A stretch of DNA of 64,000 bases from Saccharopolyspora hirsuta (GTDB taxonomy: Bacteria; Actinomycetota; Actinomycetes; Mycobacteriales; Pseudonocardiaceae), in NCBI RefSeq assembly GCF_008630535.1, contig NZ_VWPH01000006.1, positions 186,001-250,000 on the forward strand, written 5' to 3'. The translations under genes were made by a program, and so were the position numbers. Below are positions 59,474 through 64,000 of the stretch, in pieces (position 1 is the first letter of the stretch; every line of letters starts with the position of its first letter). The notes below the pieces were generated by a model that was given only the letters and a program-made list of their open reading frames with translations, had not been told where the DNA came from and ran no database searches.

Positions 59474-60535
59474 TCACAGCGGCTGCTGGACCGCGGCCGC
59501 GGCGTCGACGATGCCGTAGCCGTACAGCGGGGTGAACAGTCCGCGAGCACCCACCACCGGCGTGCGGGCGGTGCGCATCAGCGCCTGCTCGATGCCGTCG
59601 GCGTTGCGGCCCTGCGCGCCGAGCAGCGCCGCGACGCCCGCGACGTGCGGGGCGGCCATCGACGTCCCGGCCAGCGAGTCGTAGTCGCTCTGCCCGCAGT
59701 CCGGCGAGCCCGTGCCGCGCGGGACCGGCGCCCAGACGTCGCCGTCGCAGCCCTGCAGCGAGGAACCGCCCGGGGCGGCAACGGCTTTGGTGTCCAGCTT
59801 GATGCCGAGGTTGGAGTACACCGAGTGCAGTTCGGCCGGGTCGGTCGCCGCGACGCACAGCGCGCCGGGCTCCCAGGACGGGGTGTCGCACAGCGGCGCG
59901 GTCTCGTTGCCCGCGGAGGCGACCACGACCACGCCCTTCTCCCGCGCGTAGGCGATGGCGTCCTTGGTCTCGGTGGTCAGCCCGAGCAGCGTCAGCACTT
60001 GCGAACCGGGTAAGGCGCCCAGGCTGAGGTTGATCACGTTCGCGCCGTTGTCCGCCGCCCAGCGGATGCCCGCGCCGATCTCCGCGAAGCTGCCGGAACC
60101 GCCCTCCAGCGCCTTGACCGGCATGATCCGCGCGTCCGGCGCGACCCCGGCGATGCCGGTGCCGTTGCCCGTCACCGCCGCCGCGATGCCCGCGACGTGC
60201 GTGCCGTGGACGTCGGCGGGCTGGCCGACCCCGTCGACCCCGCGCCAGTCGCCGTTGCCGCACGGCGCCGGGCGTTCGCCGCAGCCCGCGAAGGTGGCGC
60301 CCGGCACCAGCTTCGGCGCCAGCTCGGGGTGCCCGAGGTCGACGCCGGTGTCCACCACGGCGATGACCTGGCCCGCTCCGGTGCTGGTCGCCCAGGCCTC
60401 CGGCGCGCGGAGCTGCGCGAGCCCCCACTGCTTCTCGCTGAGCGGGTCACCGGCCTGCTGCGCGGTGGCGGTGCTCTGGGTGGCCAGGACGGACAACCCG
60501 ACCAGTGCGGCGGTCATCAGGGCCCGAATCCGCAT
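59474..60535 (-). CDS. Secreted S8-family serine protease
   Basis: The 353-residue subtilase has a signal peptide (about 1-26, cut after ATA), catalytic Asp62 (VVDTGVDLGHP), His110 (ADVHGTHVAGIA), oxyanion Asn210 (VVASAGNE) and Ser292 (LAGTSMAAPHVAG). Unlike MycP it has no C-terminal membrane helix, so it is released. Three pairs of cysteines could form disulfides. GGGAG lies 6 nt before the ATG. It is a separate unit from the T7SS genes. Confidence 0.92.
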   Translation of the reverse strand: MRIRALMTAALVGLSVLATQSTATAQQAGDPLSEKQWGLAQLRAPEAWATSTGAGQVIAVVDTGVDLGHPELAPKLVPGATFAGCGERPAPCGNGDWRGVDGVGQPADVHGTHVAGIAAAVTGNGTGIAGVAPDARIMPVKALEGGSGSFAEIGAGIRWAADNGANVINLSLGALPGSQVLTLLGLTTETKDAIAYAREKGVVVVASAGNETAPLCDTPSWEPGALCVAATDPAELHSVYSNLGIKLDTKAVAAPGGSSLQGCDGDVWAPVPRGTGSPDCGQSDYDSLAGTSMAAPHVAGVAALLGAQGRNADGIEQALMRTARTPVVGARGLFTPLYGYGIVDAAAAVQQPL

Positions 60536-60666
60536 CGCGTCTCCCAACGTCGGCACATCGTTGGCCGGATCAACGAATGCCGACCGCGGCCCGATGCGTC
60601 CGAGGCGGAAGAACGGCCGTTCGGCGCAGCGAGTTCCGACGAGTGGAGCACGTCGCAGGTCGGGGC

Positions 60667-60710
60667 CCGTGAGTGCTTTCCGGTGCCATAGCCCCACGAA
60701 GTGCTCACGG
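60667..60710. repeat. Family D stem-loop, TATAGC-related subtype
   Basis: CCGTGAG and CTCACGG close a stem whose middle reads GGTGCCATAGCCCCAC, the same pattern as at 47841 and 50096 with two changes. Outer CGGGG/CCCCG bases extend it to 60661-60715. Confidence 0.8.
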
Positions 60711-60726
60711 ACCCCGACCTGCACAA

Positions 60727-60762
60727 AGGCACCCCCGGCCTGGGACGGCCGGAGGTGCCTTC
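60727..60762 (-). terminator. Terminator of the nucleobase permease
   Basis: AAGGCACC and GGTGCCTT with an inner CCGGCC/GGCCGG stem, 10 bp after the permease stop on the minus strand. Confidence 0.75.
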
Positions 60763-60771
60763 CGGGGGCGC

Positions 60772-62259
60772 TCAGCGCACGGACTCCGAGGAAAAGTCCT
60801 CCTTCGCGGACTTGCGCGGTTCCGGGACCGGGCCGGGGGCTTCGCCCGGGGCGGTGGCGATCACCGCGACCGTGTCGCCGCCCACCGTCGCCTCGGACTC
60901 CGCGGGCTTCTTGCGCCAGGCGTTGAACAGCAGGTTCAGCAGCAGGGCCGCGATGCAGCCGGTGCTGATGCCCGAGTCGAGCACGGTCCGCAGCGCGGAC
61001 GGGAAGTGCTCGTAGAAGTGCGGCGCGACCACCGGGATCAGCCCGATGCCCAGCGCGCCGGCCACGATCAGCGAGTTGAACGGGTCGGCCAGGTCGGACT
61101 TGCCCAGCGTGCGGATGCCGCTGGTGGCCACCGAGCCGAACAGCACCAGCGCGGCGCCGCCGAGCACCGGCTGCGGCACCAGCGAGACGACCGCGCCGAC
61201 GATCGGGAACAGGCCCAGCAGCACCAGCACACCACCGGCGGTCGCGACCACGTACCGGCTGCGCACCCGGGTCAGCGCCACCAGGCCGATGTTCTGCGCG
61301 AAGGCGCTGCAGGTGAACCCGCCGAACACGGCGCTGAGCGCGCTGCCCGCGCCGTCCGCGCGCAGGCCCGCCGCGATGGTCCGCTCGTCGGCGGGCCGGT
61401 CCACGATCTCGCCGAGCGCCACCATGTCCGCGGTGGTCTCCATCATCGCCACCAGCATCACGATGCAGATCGAGATGGTCGCGGTGAGGTCGAACATCGG
61501 CGCGCCCAGCGCGAACGGCACGGGCAGGTTGAACACCGGCGCCGACTCGAAGGTGGTGGTGTTGATCATCCCCATCGGCCAGGCGATCAGGGTGCCCGCG
61601 ACCAGGCCGATGAGCAGCGCGATCCGGTTCCAGAAGCCCTTCAGGAAGCGGTTGAACAGCAGCACCAGGACGAACGTCACCGCGCCGAGCGCGATCTTCT
61701 CCGGTGCGGCGTAGTCGGGAGCGCTCGAATCGGTCCCGGCGATCCACTTGATGCCCACCGGCATCAGCGCCAGACCGATGAGCGTGATCACGGTCCCGTT
61801 GACCACCGGCGGGAAGAACCGCACCATGCGGGAGAAGTAGGGGGCGATCAGGAAGGCCAGCAGGCCCGCGATCAGCACCGACCCGTAGATCACCGACAGC
61901 GACTGCTGCTGACCCTGCTGCGCGACGATGGCCAGCATCGGCGCGACCGAGCCGAACGTGACGCCGTTGACGAACGGCAGCCGGGCCCCGATCTTCCAGA
62001 TGCCCAGCGACTGCAGCATGGTGGCCAGACCCGCGGTGAACAGGCTCGCCCCGATCAGCAAGGTCATCTCGATCGGCGGCAGGCCCATCGCCTCGCCGAC
62101 GATCAGCGGGGGCGCCACCACACCGGCGTACATCGCCGCGATGTGCTGGACGCCGTACGCCATCATGCGTACCGGGGGCATCACCTCGTCCACCGGGTGG
62201 ACGTCGGTGGGTTTTCCGTTGCGGGTGCCGCGGTTGCGACGGGTCTTGAAGAGGGCCAT
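60772..62259 (-). CDS. Nucleobase:cation symporter (uracil-xanthine/urate permease family)
   Basis: The 495-residue NCS2 transporter has about 12-14 membrane helices. It carries the family signature QNIGLVALTRVRSR, preceded by GGFTCSAFA, and an ETTADMVALGEIVD segment. It belongs to the urate/xanthine branch and lies next to the uricase, so urate or xanthine is the likely substrate. A cytosolic tail ends in SAKEDFSSESVR. Its own promoter probably lies in 62260-62460. Confidence 0.9.
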   Translation of the reverse strand: MALFKTRRNRGTRNGKPTDVHPVDEVMPPVRMMAYGVQHIAAMYAGVVAPPLIVGEAMGLPPIEMTLLIGASLFTAGLATMLQSLGIWKIGARLPFVNGVTFGSVAPMLAIVAQQGQQQSLSVIYGSVLIAGLLAFLIAPYFSRMVRFFPPVVNGTVITLIGLALMPVGIKWIAGTDSSAPDYAAPEKIALGAVTFVLVLLFNRFLKGFWNRIALLIGLVAGTLIAWPMGMINTTTFESAPVFNLPVPFALGAPMFDLTATISICIVMLVAMMETTADMVALGEIVDRPADERTIAAGLRADGAGSALSAVFGGFTCSAFAQNIGLVALTRVRSRYVVATAGGVLVLLGLFPIVGAVVSLVPQPVLGGAALVLFGSVATSGIRTLGKSDLADPFNSLIVAGALGIGLIPVVAPHFYEHFPSALRTVLDSGISTGCIAALLLNLLFNAWRKKPAESEATVGGDTVAVIATAPGEAPGPVPEPRKSAKEDFSSESVR

Positions 62260-62560
62260 GGGTGACTCCTGGGCCGCAGGATCAGATCAAGTCACTATCA
62301 ATGCCGGGAATTTTCTTCTTGTTGCCGGGAAATCAACTTTCTTTCCACAGTGGATCTGCGGAGTTTCCGAGCGGCTGCCCGGAGTTCGGGTAGCAGCAAG
62401 GGCCACCAGGAATACCCCCGGTGGCCCCTCGGTGCAGGATCGGCGGTGATCCTTCAGAACCGGATTCCCCCTGCTGCCGGGGAATCCGGGTGTTCGCGTC
62501 CTCGATGCGGCTCTTCGCCCTTGAAGCGGTGCCCGCCGCCAGGGCGGGCACCGGCGCCGA
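62260..62560. promoter_or_regulatory. Region between permease and uricase operon: hairpins and direct repeats
   Basis: This 301-bp region has three hairpins: GGGCCACC/GGTGGCCC (62400-62427), CCGGATTCCCC/GGGGAATCCGG (62460-62489) and GGTGCCCGCC/GGCGGGCACC (62528-62552). The last two are terminators for the uricase operon, which ends here. Two direct TGCCGGGAA copies (about 62302 and 62323) and TCCACAGTGGA (62344-62354) are candidate operator sites for the permease. Confidence 0.5.
62528..62552 (-). terminator. Terminator of the uricase operon
   Basis: GGTGCCCGCC and GGCGGGCACC form a perfect 10-bp stem, 9 bp after the uricase stop on the minus strand. Confidence 0.75.
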
Positions 62561-63451
62561 TCAGAACTGCGGGAGGCTGTACCAGGCCTGCGGGGCCTCG
62601 TCCACGTCGTCGCGCTTGACGACGCCCTCGATGAGGCCGTACGGGCGGTCCGCGGCGAAGAACACCTCGTTGTTGTTCTCCAGCCCGCAGTACTCCAGGT
62701 CCACCAGGAAGTGGTGCTTGTTCGGCAGCGACAGCCGGACCTCGGCGACCTCCGGGTGCTTCTCCATCGCGGCCTTGCCCATCTCGTACAGGCTCTGCTG
62801 CAGCGCGAGGCTGTGCGTGGTGGCGAAGGCCTCCAGCATGGTGGCCCGGATCGACTCGAAGCTCTTGCCCCAGTCCACGTCGGTGTGCAGGTAGCGCCAG
62901 CGGGCGGTCACCGCGGTGGCCAGGATCCGGTCGTTGGTCTCGGCCAGCGTCGTGTACTTGTCCTTGGGGTAGCCCCAGAACTCCGAGCCGGTGGACTTGA
63001 GCACGATCAGGTCCTTGAGTCCGGACACCACGTGCGCCTGGTCGCCGTCGATGGTGACCGCGGTGGTGCGCTTCTCGTCGGTGGAGCGGGCGAAGGAGTG
63101 GTCGTGGCCGGTGCCGCCGACCGGGATGCGCTCCCAGCTGTACTCGTCGATGAGGATGCGCGCCCCGGTGATGCCGTCCGCGGTGCCGACGAAGTGCCGG
63201 CCCAGCCGCAGCGCGAAGTCCTCGATCTCGCCGATCGGGGCTTCCTTGGCGAAGGCGTAGACCGTGTTCTTCTGCGTGTCGGTGGGCAGCACCTTGCTGT
63301 TGTCGCCGGTCAGGTGCGCCCCGTCGAGGTCGCCGCGCAGCGAGGAGCTGACGTTGAGGTCCTTGATGGTGTGCCGCGGGGTGTCCCGGTTGACCGACAC
63401 GATGCGGACCTCGGCCTTGCCGTACTGGTTGGGGCCCATGACGATGCCCAT
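62561..63451 (-). CDS. uaZ: Urate oxidase (uricase)
   Basis: The enzyme oxidises urate to 5-hydroxyisourate without cofactor. The 296-residue protein has tandem T-fold halves with GIVMGPNQYGKAEVRIVSVN, KVLPTDTQKNTVYAFAKEAP, NDRILATAVTARWRY and the signature LPNKHHFLVDL. ATG 63451 is used because the upstream frame is the reading frame of another gene. It lies 8 bp after hiuH, in an operon uraD-hiuH-uaZ that converts urate to (S)-allantoin. Confidence 0.95.
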   Translation of the reverse strand: MGIVMGPNQYGKAEVRIVSVNRDTPRHTIKDLNVSSSLRGDLDGAHLTGDNSKVLPTDTQKNTVYAFAKEAPIGEIEDFALRLGRHFVGTADGITGARILIDEYSWERIPVGGTGHDHSFARSTDEKRTTAVTIDGDQAHVVSGLKDLIVLKSTGSEFWGYPKDKYTTLAETNDRILATAVTARWRYLHTDVDWGKSFESIRATMLEAFATTHSLALQQSLYEMGKAAMEKHPEVAEVRLSLPNKHHFLVDLEYCGLENNNEVFFAADRPYGLIEGVVKRDDVDEAPQAWYSLPQF

Positions 63452-63458
63452 GAGGTGA

Positions 63459-63794
63459 TCAGCTCCCTCGGTAGGTGGAAAAGGCGAACGGGCTGAGCAG
63501 GATCGGAACGTGGTAGTGCTGCTCCGGATCGGCGATCCGGAAGGTGATCTGCACCTGCGGGTAGAACGAGGCGGTGCCCTGGCCCTCGAAGTACGCGCCG
63601 GTGTCGAAGGTGAGCCGGTAGTCCCCGGCGGCCAGCCGCTCCGGGCCCAGGTCCTTGATCCGGCCGTCGTCGTCGGTGCGCCCCTCGGCGAGGGGCTCCC
63701 ACTCGGCCCCCTTCGCGGCCTCCAGCCGGATCGCGACGCCGACCGCGGGCTTGCCCCGCGCGGCGTCGAGCACGTGCGTGGTGACGGCACTCAT
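63459..63794 (-). CDS. hiuH: 5-hydroxyisourate hydrolase
   Basis: The 111-residue transthyretin-like enzyme hydrolyses HIU. The N-terminal VTTHVLDAARGKPA and the C-terminal YRGS active-site tetrapeptide (here AFSTYRGS) are diagnostic. The middle region has IADPEQHYHVPILLSP. It overlaps uraD by ATGA, and uaZ follows. Confidence 0.97.
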   Translation of the reverse strand: MSAVTTHVLDAARGKPAVGVAIRLEAAKGAEWEPLAEGRTDDDGRIKDLGPERLAAGDYRLTFDTGAYFEGQGTASFYPQVQITFRIADPEQHYHVPILLSPFAFSTYRGS

Positions 63795-64000
63795 CCTTCG
63801 ATCACCTTTGCCAATCTCAGACGTGCGATCTTGCGGAGTTCGTCCTCGACGATCCGCAGCTCGGTCTCCGGCTCGTTGTCCAGGCGGGAGTGCAGGATCT
63901 CCAGCAGCTCCGCACCGCTGCGGCCGCTGGCGCAGACCAGGTAGACGTGCCCGAACCGGCGTTCGTAGGCCTCGTTGCCCTCGCGCAGCGCGCGGGCCAG
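63791..64000 (-). CDS. uraD: OHCU decarboxylase, C-terminal part (runs off the window)
   Basis: The last 69 codons are visible (LARALREGNEAYERRFGHVY .. RKIARLRLAKVIEG), with the family phrases YERRFGHVYLVCASGRSG and LEILHSRLDNEPETELRIVE. UraD decarboxylates OHCU to (S)-allantoin, the third step after uricase and HIU hydrolase. It overlaps hiuH by ATGA. Confidence 0.93.
   Translation of the reverse strand: MARALREGNEAYERRFGHVYLVCASGRSGAELLEILHSRLDNEPETELRIVEDELRKIARLRLAKVIEG

Overview
The window is high-GC actinobacterial DNA with GTG starts, GTGA/ATGA gene overlaps, WXG100 proteins, DUF397/XRE pairs and DUF3558 lipoproteins. Gene order and families point to the Pseudonocardiales, probably a Saccharopolyspora-like organism. 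That assignment is inference from content, not from a marker comparison.

Layout. Positions 1-5300 hold a methyltransferase fragment, then infA-rpmJ-rpsM-rpsK-rpsD-rpoA-rplQ-truA. Positions 5500-7700 hold an accessory WYL regulator and a DinB-VOC pair. Positions 7900-21100 hold a type VII secretion (T7SS) core: eccE with a partner of unknown function, eccB, an EspC-like/PPE-like substrate pair, mycP, eccD and a three-ATPase eccC. Positions 21350-24970 are accessory: ArsR/MFS and a zinc-finger/XRE-DUF5753/DUF397 set. Positions 25100-31630 return to secretion: a small helical protein, a DUF3558-type lipoprotein, a PPE-like protein with its EspG chaperone, an Hsp70-like Rv3446c-type protein and two WXG100 proteins. 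rplM-rpsI-glmM follow, then small membrane proteins, a third WXG-like substrate cassette (35478-39032), proline/glutamine-rich membrane proteins, glmS, nnr, alr, an alpha/beta hydrolase, tsaE and a DedA protein. The last 14 kb carry PhzF, IclR, malate synthase, a DUF6986 lyase-like protein, a nitrilase, an alcohol dehydrogenase, a kinase, a secreted subtilase and a ureide operon (permease, uricase, HIU hydrolase, OHCU decarboxylase).

How it fits together. The order truA - eccB/mycP/eccD/eccC - Rv3446c-like - two WXG100 genes - rplM - rpsI - glmM - glmS matches the ESX-4 locus of Mycobacterium tuberculosis. This is therefore the ESX-4-type T7SS between ribosomal blocks, enlarged with an EccE gene, an EspG chaperone and three substrate cassettes. 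Two of the long substrates end in the same TAPPVFG tail. The right-hand end links purine (ureide) degradation to the glyoxylate shunt through malate synthase and an IclR regulator.

The most unusual feature is non-coding. At least four dispersed repeat families sit almost only between genes: (A) palindromes built on TTTC-N4-GAAA, often paired into 44-bp units inside a composite of about 140 bp; (D) nine stem-loops with fixed CGTGAG/CTCACG ends and changing but complementary inner arms, some overlapping stop codons; (B) a two-copy structured element of about 150 bp; (C) a two-copy element of about 105 bp at the 5' ends of two genes. I do not recognise any of them as a described family.
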